Assembly: GCF_003436275.1 (NCBI RefSeq)
Contig: NZ_QSOP01000005.1
Location: 70,565-134,564, forward strand
Origin: Collinsella sp. TM09-10AT
GTDB taxonomy: Bacteria; Actinomycetota; Coriobacteriia; Coriobacteriales; Coriobacteriaceae
DNA length: 64,000 bases
Reading direction: 5' to 3'
The position numbers and the translations under genes were made by a program. Within the stretch, counting starts at the first letter, position 1. Each line of letters begins with the position of its first letter. Under the pieces are notes generated by a model. It saw only the letters and a program-made list of their open reading frames with translations, searched no databases and was not told the origin of the DNA. This document shows, piece after piece, positions 1-9,446 of this stretch.

Positions 1-25
1 ATCGCATCGTTGAAAGGATGCAACC

Positions 26-790
26 ATGCTGCTACCCGATTCCAAGACCGAGCTCGTCCGCCGTGGCAACAAGGTCGTTTACGACCTGGGCGACAAGATC
101 GTCAAGGTCTTTAACGAGACCAAGCCTGTCTCCGACGTGTTCAACGAGGCTTTGAATCTTGCCCGCATCAATGAGTGCGGCATCCGCAGCCCCAAGGCTC
201 TCGAGGTTTCCCAGCTCGAGAACGCCAACGGCTGGGCGCTCGTGACCGAGAAGGTTCCGGGCACCACCCTTGCCGAGAAGATGACTGCTGAGCCCCAGCG
301 CTTTGGTGAGTATCTCGAGATGTTCGTCGACCTCCAGATCGAGATCCACGGCTATACCTCCCCGCTGCTCAACCGTCAGCGCGACAAGTTCGCCCGCATG
401 ATCGACAGCCTTGATCAGCTCAATGCCACCACGCGCTACAACCTTCAGGAGCGTCTGGACGGCATGACCAAGGAGTTCAAGGTCTGCCACGGCGACTTCA
501 ACCCCTCCAACGTCATCGTCGGCGACGACGGCCAGCTCTATGTGTGCGACTGGGCACACGCCACCCAGGGCTCCCCTGCTGCCGACGTTGCCACCACCTA
601 CCTGCTCTTCGCCCTCAACAGCAAGGACCAGGCTGAGGCCTACTTGGAGCTCTACTGCGACCGCGCCGATATGCCCATGCAGGTCGTGCGTCAGTGGACG
701 AGCATCGTCGCCGCTTCCGAGCTCGCTCGTAAGCGCAACGTGAACGATGAGTTCCTGAAGAACTGGATCGACGTCGTCGATTATCAGTAA
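26..790 (+). CDS. Phosphotransferase-fold (APH/choline kinase-like) protein
   Basis: This 254-residue protein has the aminoglycoside phosphotransferase / choline kinase fold. The catalytic loop HGDFNPSN lies at residues 155-162 and the metal-binding CDW at 174-176; the N-terminal part resembles the small kinase family TIGR02172. An AAAGGA ribosome-binding site lies 7 nt before the ATG. It is a lone plus-strand gene convergent with proS. The substrate cannot be read from the sequence; a sugar, amino alcohol or small metabolite is possible, and antibiotic resistance should not be assumed. The fold is clear, the function is not. Confidence 0.8.
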   Translation: MLLPDSKTELVRRGNKVVYDLGDKIVKVFNETKPVSDVFNEALNLARINECGIRSPKALEVSQLENANGWALVTEKVPGTTLAEKMTAEPQRFGEYLEMFVDLQIEIHGYTSPLLNRQRDKFARMIDSLDQLNATTRYNLQERLDGMTKEFKVCHGDFNPSNVIVGDDGQLYVCDWAHATQGSPAADVATTYLLFALNSKDQAEAYLELYCDRADMPMQVVRQWTSIVAASELARKRNVNDEFLKNWIDVVDYQ

Positions 791-825
791 TATCTGAGCG
801 ATTTATTTCGCATCGGAGGCACAAG

Positions 826-863
826 AAAACCCCGCAGCTCATATAGGCTGTGGGGTTTTCTTT
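826..863. terminator. Bidirectional intrinsic terminator
   Basis: A 13-bp stem (AAAACCCCGCAGC paired with GCTGTGGGGTTTT, one G-U pair) has A and T tracts on both sides, so it can stop transcription from either strand. It sits just after the phosphotransferase gene. Confidence 0.85.
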
Positions 864-892
864 ACCCATCGAGTTTATTCCAACAAAATAGA

Positions 893-929
893 CTGCTCCG
901 CATCTCATCCTAAGAGAGATACGGAGCAG
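893..929 (-). terminator. Intrinsic terminator after proS
   Basis: The hairpin CTGCTCCGCATCTC / GAGATACGGAGCAG has one mismatch and on the minus strand is followed by TCTATTTTG. It lies downstream of the proS stop codon and probably ends the long minus-strand operon. Confidence 0.7.
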
Positions 930-962
930 CCCCGCAATTACATCTAATAGCAGAAACGTCGA

Positions 963-2684
963 TTAACGGCGGGCCGCCTTAACAAGCTCGGCAATCTTGG
1001 CGACGACCTCGTCGATCGCCACGTCCTCACGCTCGCCCGTGGCACGGTCCTTGAGCTCCACAGTACCATTCTTGAGGCCACGCTTGCCAAGCACGACCTG
1101 ATACGGGAAGCCCATGAGGTCGTTATCGGCAAACTTAAAGCCAGGACGCTCGTCACGGTCATCGACGACAACCTCGATACCCTCGGCGCACAGGCCCTCG
1201 ACGATTTGGTCGCAAACGTTAGCGCACTCCTCCTTCTTGGGATCGAGCGGAATCACCGCGACCTCGTACGGGGCAACGGAGACCGGCCAGACGATGCCGT
1301 GTTCGTCGTTGTGCTGCTCCACGACGGCAGCAAGCGAGCGGGACACACCAACGCCGTAGCAACCCATGATAAGCGGCTTCTCCTTGCCGTCCTCGTCCAT
1401 AAAGGTGGCGCCCATGGCCTCGGAATACTTGGTACCCAGCTGGAAGACCTGCGAGACCTCGATGCCGCGAGCAGCAGAGAGCGGCTTGCCGCAGTGCGGG
1501 CAGGGATCGCCGGCAACGACGGTTACCAGGTCGGCCCACTCGTCGACGGTAAAGTCGCGCTCGGGGCAGGCACCGGTAAAGTGATAATCGACCTCGTTGG
1601 CACCGCAGGCCCACTGCTTGGACTCGCGCAGGCTCTCGTCGCACACCAGGCGAATGCCCTCGGGCAGGTTAACCGGTCCGATAAAGCCCTTATGCAGACC
1701 GTAGGTCTGGAGCTCCTCATCAGTCATCATGCGATAGCCCTTGCCAAAGACATGCTCGGCCTTGCAATCGTTGAGCTCGTGGTCGCCCGGAACAATGGCC
1801 ACGACGGGCTTGCCCTCGGCGTCGAGGAGTGCCAGAGACTTGCGCGTGCCGTTCTCGGGGAAGCCGAAGAACTTTGCAACGGCCTCGATGGTGCCCATGC
1901 CCGGAGTCTCGACCTTGGTAAGCGTACCGTCGCCAGGACCCTCGGTCACAACGACCTTGGTGCTTGCGGCCTCATCGTCGGCAGCGAAGCCGCAATCGTC
2001 GCAGTAGACGAGCGAAGCCTCGCCAGCGTCGGCCAAAGCCATGTACTCGACGGAGGTATCGCCACCGATCTCGCCGGAGTCGGCGACAACGGGCAGAGCC
2101 TTGATGTAGCAGCGCTCGCAAATGTTGGCATAGGCCTGCTTCATCTTGTCGTACTCCCCCTGCAGGCTCTCCTGCGTAGCAGAGAAGCTGTAGGCGTCCT
2201 TCATGATGAACTCGCGACCGCGCATCAGGCCAAAACGGGGACGGAACTCGTCGCGGAACTTATCCTGGATGTGATAGAGGTTCACTGGCAGCTGCTTGTA
2301 GGAACGCAACTCATTGCGCACCAGGGCAGTCACGGTCTCCTCGTGCGTGGGTCCGAGCACAAACTCGCGGCCGTGGCGGTCATCAAAGCGCACAAGCTCC
2401 TTGCCATAGGCATCGATACGGCCGGACTCACGCCACAGCTCGGCATCGACCATGATGGGCATCATGAGCTCCTGAGCACCGGCGGCATCCATCTCGTCGC
2501 GCACGATGTTCTCGATCTTGCGGATCGAGCGCCAAGCGAGCGGCAGATAGGAATACAGGCCGGCGGCCTCCTTGCGGATCATGCCAGCGCGAAGCAGCAG
2601 ACGGTGGCTCGCTAGCTCGGCATCCGCCGGATCCTCTTTGAGCGTCGGCGCATAGAGCTTAGACATATACATTGCTCGGGTCAT
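963..2684 (-). CDS. proS: Prolyl-tRNA synthetase (bacterial type)
   Basis: ProS charges tRNA-Pro with proline in the cytoplasm. The 573 residues match the bacterial form with an editing (INS) insertion of roughly residues 200-390. Class II motifs are visible: GPTHEE at 111-116, FRDEFRPRFG from 144, RGREFIMKD at 157-165, and a motif 3 region GCYGVGVSR. The ATG follows the ispG stop directly, and the AGGAG at the end of ispG serves as ribosome-binding site, so the two are translationally coupled. It is the last gene of the rseP-ispG-proS run. Identification is firm. Confidence 0.97.
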   Translation of the reverse strand: MTRAMYMSKLYAPTLKEDPADAELASHRLLLRAGMIRKEAAGLYSYLPLAWRSIRKIENIVRDEMDAAGAQELMMPIMVDAELWRESGRIDAYGKELVRFDDRHGREFVLGPTHEETVTALVRNELRSYKQLPVNLYHIQDKFRDEFRPRFGLMRGREFIMKDAYSFSATQESLQGEYDKMKQAYANICERCYIKALPVVADSGEIGGDTSVEYMALADAGEASLVYCDDCGFAADDEAASTKVVVTEGPGDGTLTKVETPGMGTIEAVAKFFGFPENGTRKSLALLDAEGKPVVAIVPGDHELNDCKAEHVFGKGYRMMTDEELQTYGLHKGFIGPVNLPEGIRLVCDESLRESKQWACGANEVDYHFTGACPERDFTVDEWADLVTVVAGDPCPHCGKPLSAARGIEVSQVFQLGTKYSEAMGATFMDEDGKEKPLIMGCYGVGVSRSLAAVVEQHNDEHGIVWPVSVAPYEVAVIPLDPKKEECANVCDQIVEGLCAEGIEVVVDDRDERPGFKFADNDLMGFPYQVVLGKRGLKNGTVELKDRATGEREDVAIDEVVAKIAELVKAARR

Positions 2685-3767
2685 TTATTTCTCCTCAATA
2701 AGTTTGTCGACCTCGGCCATAAGCGCGTCGACAATTTGATCCTCAGCTACTTTACCAATGATCTGGCCATGCGAAAAGAGCAGACCCTGACCACGTCCGC
2801 AGGCAACACCCAGGTCGGCGTCAGATGCCTCTCCGGGGCCGTTGACCGCACATCCCATCACGGCGATCGAAAGCGGCGCGGAATAGTTCTTAAGCCGCTC
2901 GGTGACCTCCTCGGCGATGGGAATCAGGTTAACCTGGCAGCGGGCGCACGTGGGGCACGAGACAATCTCGGGACCACGGCGACGCAGGCCCAGCGACTGT
3001 AGAATTCCCCAGGCGACCGGCGGCTCCTCAACCGGATCGGCCGTGAGCGACACACGCATGGTGTCACCGATGCCTTCGGAAAGCAAGATACCCAAGCCTA
3101 CAGAGCTCTTGATGGTGCCCTGAAGCTTGGTCCCCGCCTCCGTCACGCCCAGGTGGAGCGGAACATGCGGTATCTCGCGCGACAGGGCGCGATAGGTATC
3201 AAGTGTCGTCTGTACGCTATGGGCCTTGGCGGATAGCACGATGTTGGTAAACCCACGGTCCTCAAAGTGCCGCACAAAGCGTTCGCTCGACATCACGAGC
3301 TTTTCGGGCTGCGTGAGGTCGTCGCGCTCGGCAATATCTTGCTCAAGCGAGCCCGCGTTCACGCCAATGCGAATCGCGCAGCCCGCGGCACCCGCGGCAT
3401 CGATGACGGCATCGACCTTAGCCCAATCGCCGATATTGCCGGGGTTGATGCGCAGCTTAGAGGCACCAGCCTCGACAGCGCCAATGGCAAGCTTATGGTT
3501 AAAATGGATATCGGCGACGATTGGCACCGGAGACTCGGCACAAATCGTGCGAAAGCCCTCGAGCGCAGCCTCGGTAGGCACGCTCACGCGCACGATATCG
3601 CAGCCAGCCTGCGCCAACGCGCACACTTGCGCAAGCGTTGCCTGGGCATCAGCAGTATCGGTGCAGGTCATAGACTGAACCACGACCGGAGCGCCACCAC
3701 CGATCTGCACGCCGCCCACATGCACGGGGCGCGTCAACTCGCGAGGCAAAGGATGGGATAAAGACAA
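2685..3767 (-). CDS. ispG: (E)-4-hydroxy-3-methylbut-2-enyl-diphosphate synthase
   Basis: IspG (GcpE) carries out the sixth step of the MEP isoprenoid pathway, converting MEcPP to HMBPP with a [4Fe-4S] cluster. The C-terminal cluster ligands are visible in CPTCARC and in GCAVNGPGE. The open frame runs back into rseP, but homology begins at about SHPLPRELTRPVHVGG. The best start is a TTG at 3767 with AGGGGAG 8 nt upstream, giving 360 residues; a GTG at 3776 is the alternative. It sits beside dxr, another MEP gene, two genes away. Confidence 0.93.
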   Translation of the reverse strand: MSLSHPLPRELTRPVHVGGVQIGGGAPVVVQSMTCTDTADAQATLAQVCALAQAGCDIVRVSVPTEAALEGFRTICAESPVPIVADIHFNHKLAIGAVEAGASKLRINPGNIGDWAKVDAVIDAAGAAGCAIRIGVNAGSLEQDIAERDDLTQPEKLVMSSERFVRHFEDRGFTNIVLSAKAHSVQTTLDTYRALSREIPHVPLHLGVTEAGTKLQGTIKSSVGLGILLSEGIGDTMRVSLTADPVEEPPVAWGILQSLGLRRRGPEIVSCPTCARCQVNLIPIAEEVTERLKNYSAPLSIAVMGCAVNGPGEASDADLGVACGRGQGLLFSHGQIIGKVAEDQIVDALMAEVDKLIEEK

Positions 3768-3780
3768 TCCAAACACTCCC

Positions 3781-5142
3781 CTACAGAATAAATCGAAGGA
3801 TGTCGGAACGAAGCATATAGACAAACAGCAGTGCAAAGAGCGCGATGCCGACATAGCTGACGATTGTCTGCACTTTGAGCGGCAGCTCGCGGCCCGCAAT
3901 CTTTTGAATGATCTCGATGACCAGCTTGCCGCCATCGAGTGGTGGGATGGGCAGCAGGTTCATAAAGCCAAGCGAGAACGAAATGAGGGCGGCAAAGGAA
4001 AGGAACGTGGCAGGGCCGGCAGCAGCGGCCTGTGAGGACATAACGCTAATACCCACGATCGAAGAAGACTGATCGAGAATCTCAATCGTATGCTGCGGCT
4101 GGAGCAGGCGCATCACGCCATCCGCTGTCTGCACGACATAGGAGAACGACAGGCGAGCCGACGTGATGGGGTCTAAACGGACCACCTGCGTAGAGGCATA
4201 CACACCTAGGCGCTCGTCCTCTTTGAGCGCAACCGTGGTCGAATGCTGCTTGCCGTCACGCTCGTACTCGATGGCGATATCGTCCTTACCGGCAGCCTTG
4301 CCGATGGCATCGTAGACATCCATCCAAGTGGAACATGAGACACCGTCAACCGAAAGGATCGCGTCACCGCCCTCGATACCCGCCTTGGCGGCAATAGACC
4401 CCTCGTCAACCTGACCGATCACGTTGGTATCCATCGGCACGGTGACACCCGCAATGGAATAGATGCTCATAAGGAGCAAAAAACCCGTCAAGATATTGAC
4501 GATAATGCCCGCGAGCAGCATAAAGGCGCGCTTGAGAAAGCCTTGGCCAAGATAGGTGTGCGAGCGCTCTTGCGCAAGGAACTCGGCCTCGCCGCACGGC
4601 AGCTCCCACACATCGCCCTCGGCAGTCGCATGTTCGCGATCGAAACGGCGACCATCAAAGGTGGTATAGCCTGCCTTGTCTCGCGGCAACGTCTGATATT
4701 TGGTGGGATAGTAGCTCGGCGAGGGCTTCTCCCCTTCCTCATACCAGGGCGCGATGGAGCCCCAGCCCAGCAAAAGGGCGCATGCCTCGAGCACATCCTC
4801 CTCGGAAAGCTCGAGCTCGACAGCAAGGTCGGCCACGGTCACGCGACCATGACGATAGATAGCCGCGAGCACGCGGTCGGCGCACGAAACATCGGTCGGA
4901 TCCATACCGCAGATGGCAGCGTAGCCACCCAGCAGCAGCGGGGTCACGCCAAACTTGGTTCCAATGCGACGCGACGTGTAATGGATGTCAAAGCGGCACG
5001 GCAGACCCAAAAAGAACTCGGTCACACGGACGCCGCAGGCACGCGCCGCCAAAAAGTGGCCGCCCTCGTGCAAAAACACGAGGACGGAAAGCATCAGCAG
5101 GCCCCAAAAGACCGATGAGAGAACGCTCAGAACAGTATCCAT
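3781..5142 (-). CDS. rseP: RseP-type site-2 metalloprotease with an inserted winged-helix-like domain
   Basis: This is an M50 intramembrane zinc protease. Counting from the ATG at 5142 (453 residues), the HEGGH zinc motif is at about 25-29 in the first membrane segment, a PDZ domain lies near 240-320, and the second zinc-ligand motif (NLLPIPPLDGG) is near the C-terminus. A TTG at 5157 is an alternative start. Between the first core (around PLLLGGYAAICGMDP) and the next membrane segment lie about 110 extra residues with a helix-turn-helix-like stretch (VTVADLAVELELSEEDVLEA), absent from standard RseP. It lies between dxr and ispG, the usual place for RseP in actinobacteria. Confidence 0.9.
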   Translation of the reverse strand: MDTVLSVLSSVFWGLLMLSVLVFLHEGGHFLAARACGVRVTEFFLGLPCRFDIHYTSRRIGTKFGVTPLLLGGYAAICGMDPTDVSCADRVLAAIYRHGRVTVADLAVELELSEEDVLEACALLLGWGSIAPWYEEGEKPSPSYYPTKYQTLPRDKAGYTTFDGRRFDREHATAEGDVWELPCGEAEFLAQERSHTYLGQGFLKRAFMLLAGIIVNILTGFLLLMSIYSIAGVTVPMDTNVIGQVDEGSIAAKAGIEGGDAILSVDGVSCSTWMDVYDAIGKAAGKDDIAIEYERDGKQHSTTVALKEDERLGVYASTQVVRLDPITSARLSFSYVVQTADGVMRLLQPQHTIEILDQSSSIVGISVMSSQAAAAGPATFLSFAALISFSLGFMNLLPIPPLDGGKLVIEIIQKIAGRELPLKVQTIVSYVGIALFALLFVYMLRSDILRFIL

Positions 5143-5167
5143 AAAACGAAAAAGCAATCCTTATGGG

Positions 5168-6355
5168 TTAGGAACGGGTTGCGGCGAGCACCTGCGCAGC
5201 CTTTTCACGCGCCCACGCATCGATGTCGCGAAGCTGCTCAAACGAATCGACCACCTGCATATCGTGGGCGTCCATGCAGGATTCCACAATGCGATCGATA
5301 TCGGTAAAGCTGCAGCCATCGTGCAGGAAGGCATCGACGGCGACCTCGTTGGCGGCATTGAGCACGCACGGCATGGTGCCACCCGTCTTGCCGGCACGCT
5401 CGGCCAGTGCCAGACAGCGGAAGGTATCCATGTCGGCAGCATCAAACGTGAGCTGCCCCAGCTCGCGGAAATCGATACGAGGCGCCGGAGTATCCCAACG
5501 CTCGGGATACGAGAACGCGAACTGGATGGGAATACGCATGTCGGATGCACCGAGATGCGCCATCACGGAGCCGTCGGCGAACTCGACCATAGAGTGAATC
5601 TTGGACTGACGCTGCACGACCACGTTAATGAAATCGAGGTCGCAGTTAAACAGATGCATGGCCTCAATGCGCTCCAGGCCCTTGTTCATGAGGGTGGCGG
5701 AGTCAATGGTGATCTTGACACCCATGGCCCACGTGGGATGCGCGAGGGCATCGGCACGCGTCACGCGATCGAGCTCGTCGCGCGTGCGGCCAAAGAACGG
5801 ACCACCCGAGCAGGTGAGCCAAATGCAGTGGGCCTCGCGCGGGTTCTCCCCCAGATAGCACTGGTAGATGGCGGAATGCTCAGAGTCGACCGGAATAAGC
5901 TGGCCCGGTTGCGCCAACGGCATAAGCAAGTCGCCACCGACGACGAGGGACTCCTTGTTGGCAAGGGCAAGGCGCTTATTCGAGGTCAAGGCCGCATGGC
6001 TCGCCTCGAGACCGGCGGCGCCCACAATAGCGACGAGCACGCAGTCGACATCGTCGCGACGCGCGAGCTCGCAAACCGCCTGCGCGCCAACGCCGAGCTG
6101 TGTGCCCTCGGGCAACTCCTGCAGCACGGCGTCATCGCCATGAGCGACATCGGCAACGGCAACCGCCGGAACCGAGAACTCGCGGGCAGCGGCAACGAGC
6201 TCCGAGGTGCTGGAATTAACGGACAGCGCCGTCACCTGCAGGCGATCGGCATGCTGGCGGCACACATCGAGCGCCTGGGTGCCGATAGAGCCCGTACAAC
6301 CCAGGATGGCAACGCGAAGGCGTCCATCGGGGCCATACGTCGTCTGGAAGGACAT
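5168..6355 (-). CDS. dxr: 1-deoxy-D-xylulose 5-phosphate reductoisomerase
   Basis: Dxr converts DXP to MEP, the committed step of the non-mevalonate isoprenoid pathway, using NADPH. The N-terminal nucleotide-binding motif GCTGSIGTQ, the TCSGGPFFG loop, and KITIDSATLMNKGLE of the catalytic domain are all present. The ATG at 6355 overlaps the cdsA stop (TAATG), giving 395 residues; the longer open frame upstream lies inside cdsA and is not used. Its neighbours uppS, cdsA and ispG make this an isoprenoid and lipid carrier cluster. Confidence 0.96.
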   Translation of the reverse strand: MSFQTTYGPDGRLRVAILGCTGSIGTQALDVCRQHADRLQVTALSVNSSTSELVAAAREFSVPAVAVADVAHGDDAVLQELPEGTQLGVGAQAVCELARRDDVDCVLVAIVGAAGLEASHAALTSNKRLALANKESLVVGGDLLMPLAQPGQLIPVDSEHSAIYQCYLGENPREAHCIWLTCSGGPFFGRTRDELDRVTRADALAHPTWAMGVKITIDSATLMNKGLERIEAMHLFNCDLDFINVVVQRQSKIHSMVEFADGSVMAHLGASDMRIPIQFAFSYPERWDTPAPRIDFRELGQLTFDAADMDTFRCLALAERAGKTGGTMPCVLNAANEVAVDAFLHDGCSFTDIDRIVESCMDAHDMQVVDSFEQLRDIDAWAREKAAQVLAATRS

Positions 6356-7269
6356 TACAGCACGCCTCCGATCATCAGCAACAGCTGTGCGGTGATGCAA
6401 CCGAAGATAAGCGAATCGCTACGATCGAGCATTCCGCCGTGGCCCGGGATAAGGTTGCCGGAATCCTTGACGCCCACACCGCGCTTGATGCGCGACTCGA
6501 TAAGGTCGCCGATAACGCCCAGAATGGACACGACCACGCCGCATAGCAGCGCATAGGGCAGGCTGAGCTTGTAGAAGTGCGTCGCCCACAGGATGAGCCA
6601 AATCAAAACCGAGCCCAAGATGCCGCCGGCAAACCCCTCCCAGCTCTTTTTGGGGGAGATCTTGGGAACCATCTTGTGCTTGCCGATACGGCTGCCCACG
6701 ATGTAGGCAAACGAATCGGAGACCCAAAGGGACGCGCAAACGCCCACTGAAAGCAGGGCGCCGGCAAAACCGGGCACGGCATCGCGCAGCAGCACGATAG
6801 CCGACAGCATAAAGCCAGTGTAGATGGGACCCATGAGCGTCACGGCCACATCAGAGATGCGGGTACGCGGCGACCAGACATACCAAATGCCCACAGCGAG
6901 CATCAAGGCAAAAAGCAGGGCATTCAGCAACATCGAATCGCCCAACGCCGACAGCGGAAAGAGTACGGCGGCAGCGATACCCATGCGTTCGTTAGCCATC
7001 TTGCCATCGAGCCTTGTCATACGGAAAAACTCATAGCAGCACAGACCGCTCATGACAGAAACAAAGATGGCCGTGGGCACGATACCCAAAACCAGGCACA
7101 GGATAAAGACAACGGCGTAGACGATACCGGCGGCGGCACGGGTAATAAAGCCCGCCAGCCACGAACCGGTGCCGCTCTTCGCTGCAGGCGCTCCCGCAGT
7201 GGCAGCCTTGCGCGCAGGCGCCGCGGAAACTGGCGTCTTGGGAGCAGATGCCTTGGGACGATCGGACAC
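6355..7269 (-). CDS. cdsA: Phosphatidate cytidylyltransferase
   Basis: CdsA makes CDP-diacylglycerol from phosphatidate and CTP at the membrane, the precursor of phosphatidylglycerol and related lipids. About 35 Ala/Lys/Pro-rich residues precede a series of hydrophobic helices. The family signature near the C-terminus is clear (SRIKRGVGVKDSGNLIPGHG, followed by GMLDRSDS). The GTG start follows a GAGGAGG ribosome-binding site at the end of uppS. 304 residues. The charged N-terminal tail is longer than in most homologues. Confidence 0.95.
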   Translation of the reverse strand: MSDRPKASAPKTPVSAAPARKAATAGAPAAKSGTGSWLAGFITRAAAGIVYAVVFILCLVLGIVPTAIFVSVMSGLCCYEFFRMTRLDGKMANERMGIAAAVLFPLSALGDSMLLNALLFALMLAVGIWYVWSPRTRISDVAVTLMGPIYTGFMLSAIVLLRDAVPGFAGALLSVGVCASLWVSDSFAYIVGSRIGKHKMVPKISPKKSWEGFAGGILGSVLIWLILWATHFYKLSLPYALLCGVVVSILGVIGDLIESRIKRGVGVKDSGNLIPGHGGMLDRSDSLIFGCITAQLLLMIGGVL

Positions 7270-7271
7270 GA

Positions 7272-8066
7272 TTAAGCCTCCTCGGTCTTGCTCAGTCCAC
7301 CAAACCTACGGTCACGGCCCTGATAGGCCAAAATGGCGTCGACAAGGCCCCAACGATCAAAGTCGGGCCAATAGGTATCGGTGACGTAGAATTCGGAATA
7401 AGCCACCTGCCACAGCAGATAGTTCGAAAGGCGCAGCTCACCAGAGGTGCGAATCACAAGTTCGGGATCGGGAAGACCGGCGGTATAGAGGTGGGAAGCC
7501 ACCATGTCGTCATCAATTGCGGCAGGATCGATCTTACCGGCGGCAGCGTCGGATGCGATCTGACGGACAGCGCGGGTAATCTCGGCACGCGCGCCGTAGT
7601 TGACGGCAAGCGCCAGCGTCATACCGGTGTGATCGGCGCACTCGGCAAGACCGCGCTCAAAAACGTCGCGAGTCTTCTTGGGCAGCGCGGAAATGTCACC
7701 CAAAAAGACTACGCGCACATTTTCGCGCTTCAGAAGCGGCAGCTCGTCGATAAACGTCTTGGCAAACAGGTGCATCAGAACGTTGACTTCGTGCTGCGGT
7801 CGATTCCAGTTTTCGGTCGAAAATGCATAGGCCGAAAGCACGTCGACACCCAGGCGCACGCAGGCGGTAATGATCTCGCGCAGCGAGACGATACCCGCCT
7901 TGTGGCCCTCGGTGCGTGCAAGACCGCGCGACGTGGCCCAACGACCGTTGCCGTCCATGATGCACGAGATATGGTGCGGAATGTTATTGAGGTCAAGGTC
8001 GGAAAAACCGACGCCCGCAGGGGCGTCGGCAAAGTACTCGACCAGTTTATGCTCGTCGTATTGCAC
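7272..8066 (-). CDS. uppS: Isoprenyl transferase (undecaprenyl diphosphate synthase family)
   Basis: A cis-prenyltransferase that builds the polyprenyl carrier lipid for cell wall synthesis from IPP. The catalytic region CIMDGNGRWA (Asp at about 38), the following GHKAG, and the C-terminal RTSGELRLSNYLLWQ motif are present. 264 residues. It starts at GTG with GGAG 7 nt upstream inside the end of frr. The product chain length cannot be read from the sequence. cdsA follows with a 2-nt gap. Confidence 0.95.
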   Translation of the reverse strand: MQYDEHKLVEYFADAPAGVGFSDLDLNNIPHHISCIMDGNGRWATSRGLARTEGHKAGIVSLREIITACVRLGVDVLSAYAFSTENWNRPQHEVNVLMHLFAKTFIDELPLLKRENVRVVFLGDISALPKKTRDVFERGLAECADHTGMTLALAVNYGARAEITRAVRQIASDAAAGKIDPAAIDDDMVASHLYTAGLPDPELVIRTSGELRLSNYLLWQVAYSEFYVTDTYWPDFDRWGLVDAILAYQGRDRRFGGLSKTEEA

Positions 8067-8067
8067 C

Positions 8068-8604
8068 TTAGATCTCCATGACCTCGGCTTCTTTTTCCTT
8101 CAGAAGCTCCTCGACCTTGGCGACATACTCATCGGTATGCTTCTGGACCTTGGCCTGCTCGCGACGTACGTCGTCCTCGGTGAGCTCCTCATCGCGCTCG
8201 AGCTTGTTGTTGAAGTCGCGACGGATGTTACGGATAGACACCTTGGCCTGCTCGGCGTACTCGCGGCACTCCTTGACGAGCTCGCGACGGCGCTCCTCAG
8301 TGGGAGCCGGGAACGGAAGACGAACGACGGTGCCATCGGAGTTGGGGGTAATACCCAGATCGGAAGCGCCGATGGCCTTGACGATAGCATTGATGAGCGC
8401 CTTATCCCACGGCTCGATGAGCAGCATGTGAGCCTCGGGGGTCTTGACGGCGGCAACCTGCGTGACCGGCGTGGGGACACCGTAATAATCGACGGTGATG
8501 TCGGACAGAATGTTGGCGTTGGCACGACCGGTACGGACCTTGGAGAAGTTATGCTTGAGGGACTCGAGCGACTTGTCCATATGGGCGGTGATGTTCTCTG
8601 CCAT
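8068..8604 (-). CDS. frr: Ribosome recycling factor
   Basis: RRF works with EF-G to split ribosomes after termination. The protein is 178 residues, close to the usual 185, with the typical motifs SKVRTGRANA near the N-terminus and RRDFNNKLERDEELTEDD in the long helical bundle. AGGAGG lies 6 nt before the ATG. It follows pyrH in the conserved pyrH-frr pair. Confidence 0.97.
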   Translation of the reverse strand: MAENITAHMDKSLESLKHNFSKVRTGRANANILSDITVDYYGVPTPVTQVAAVKTPEAHMLLIEPWDKALINAIVKAIGASDLGITPNSDGTVVRLPFPAPTEERRRELVKECREYAEQAKVSIRNIRRDFNNKLERDEELTEDDVRREQAKVQKHTDEYVAKVEELLKEKEAEVMEI

Positions 8605-8606
8605 GC

Positions 8607-9329
8607 TTAATCCTCCTGATAGACGAGCGTGCCGACGGGCTCACCCGCGAGCGCGCGCTTGACGGTGTCCTCGCCATCGATGTTGAGGACCAAAATAGGC
8701 ATACGGTTATCCTGGCACAGGGCCGTAGCTGTGGAATCCATAACCTGCAGACCGCGAACGAGAACCTCGTGATAGGTAATCTTGTCAAAACGGACGGCAT
8801 CGGCGCACTTGACGGGATCCTTGTCGTAGATGCCGTCAACCTTGGTGGCTTTAATCAGAATCTCGGCGCCGATCTCGCACGCACGAAGAGCCGCGGCGGT
8901 GTCGGTCGTAAAGTACGGATTGCCCGAACCGGCGGCAAAAATAACGACGTTGCCCTTGGAAAGGTGGTTGATGGCGCGACGGCGAATATAGGGCTCGCAG
9001 ATCTCGTTCATCTGGATAGCGCTCATCACACGGCAGGGAACGTCGTTATGCTCGAAAGCATCCTGCAGGGCGAGCGCGTTCATAACGGTCGCGAGCATGC
9101 CCATGTAGTCGGCCTGAGCACGCTCCATGCCACCGGCAGCGCCTGCCATGCCGCGGAAAATATTGCCGCCGCCGACAACGACGCCGACCTCATGGCCAAC
9201 GGCGAGCAGCTCCTTGACCTGCTTGGCAAGATGATCGGTAACCTTGGGGTCGATGCCATATTGGCCGTCGCCCATCAGCGCTTCGCCGGAAAGCTTAAGA
9301 AGCACTCGTTTATATCGGATGTCGGACAA
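8607..9329 (-). CDS. pyrH: UMP kinase
   Basis: PyrH phosphorylates UMP to UDP. It is an amino acid kinase fold hexamer of 240 residues. [14 protein letters not shown] at the N-terminus and [10 protein letters not shown] with the [17 protein letters not shown] helix are diagnostic. It starts at TTG behind a strong AAAGGAGG. An intrinsic terminator separates it from tsf upstream, so pyrH-frr may have its own promoter or depend on read-through. Confidence 0.97.
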   Translation of the reverse strand: MSDIRYKRVLLKLSGEALMGDGQYGIDPKVTDHLAKQVKELLAVGHEVGVVVGGGNIFRGMAGAAGGMERAQADYMGMLATVMNALALQDAFEHNDVPCRVMSAIQMNEICEPYIRRRAINHLSKGNVVIFAAGSGNPYFTTDTAAALRACEIGAEILIKATKVDGIYDKDPVKCADAVRFDKITYHEVLVRGLQVMDSTATALCQDNRMPILVLNIDGEDTVKRALAGEPVGTLVYQED

Positions 9330-9386
9330 AGCGATCCTCCTTTAATTAGACTCTCAATATGATATCAAAGGCTCTGATAAGAGCCA

Positions 9387-9423
9387 TGAAAAAGCAGGCT
9401 GTGAGTAAAACCCACAGCCTGCT
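9387..9423 (-). terminator. Intrinsic terminator after tsf
   Basis: On the minus strand a perfect 11-bp stem (AGCAGGCTGTG / CACAGCCTGCT) is followed by TTTTTC. It ends the rpsB-tsf transcript. A second small hairpin (GGCTCT-GATA-AGAGCC, 9370-9385) follows. Confidence 0.88.
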
Positions 9424-9446
9424 CATTACCAGCTACAAGAGCTTAT

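Noticed and set aside
26..790. Aminoglycoside resistance gene
   Set aside because: The kinase fold is shared by many metabolic enzymes and nothing in the sequence or context points to antibiotics.
2685..3767. ispG starting inside rseP (416 codons)
   Set aside because: The first 56 codons overlap rseP in another frame and show no IspG homology; a TTG with a good ribosome-binding site fits better.
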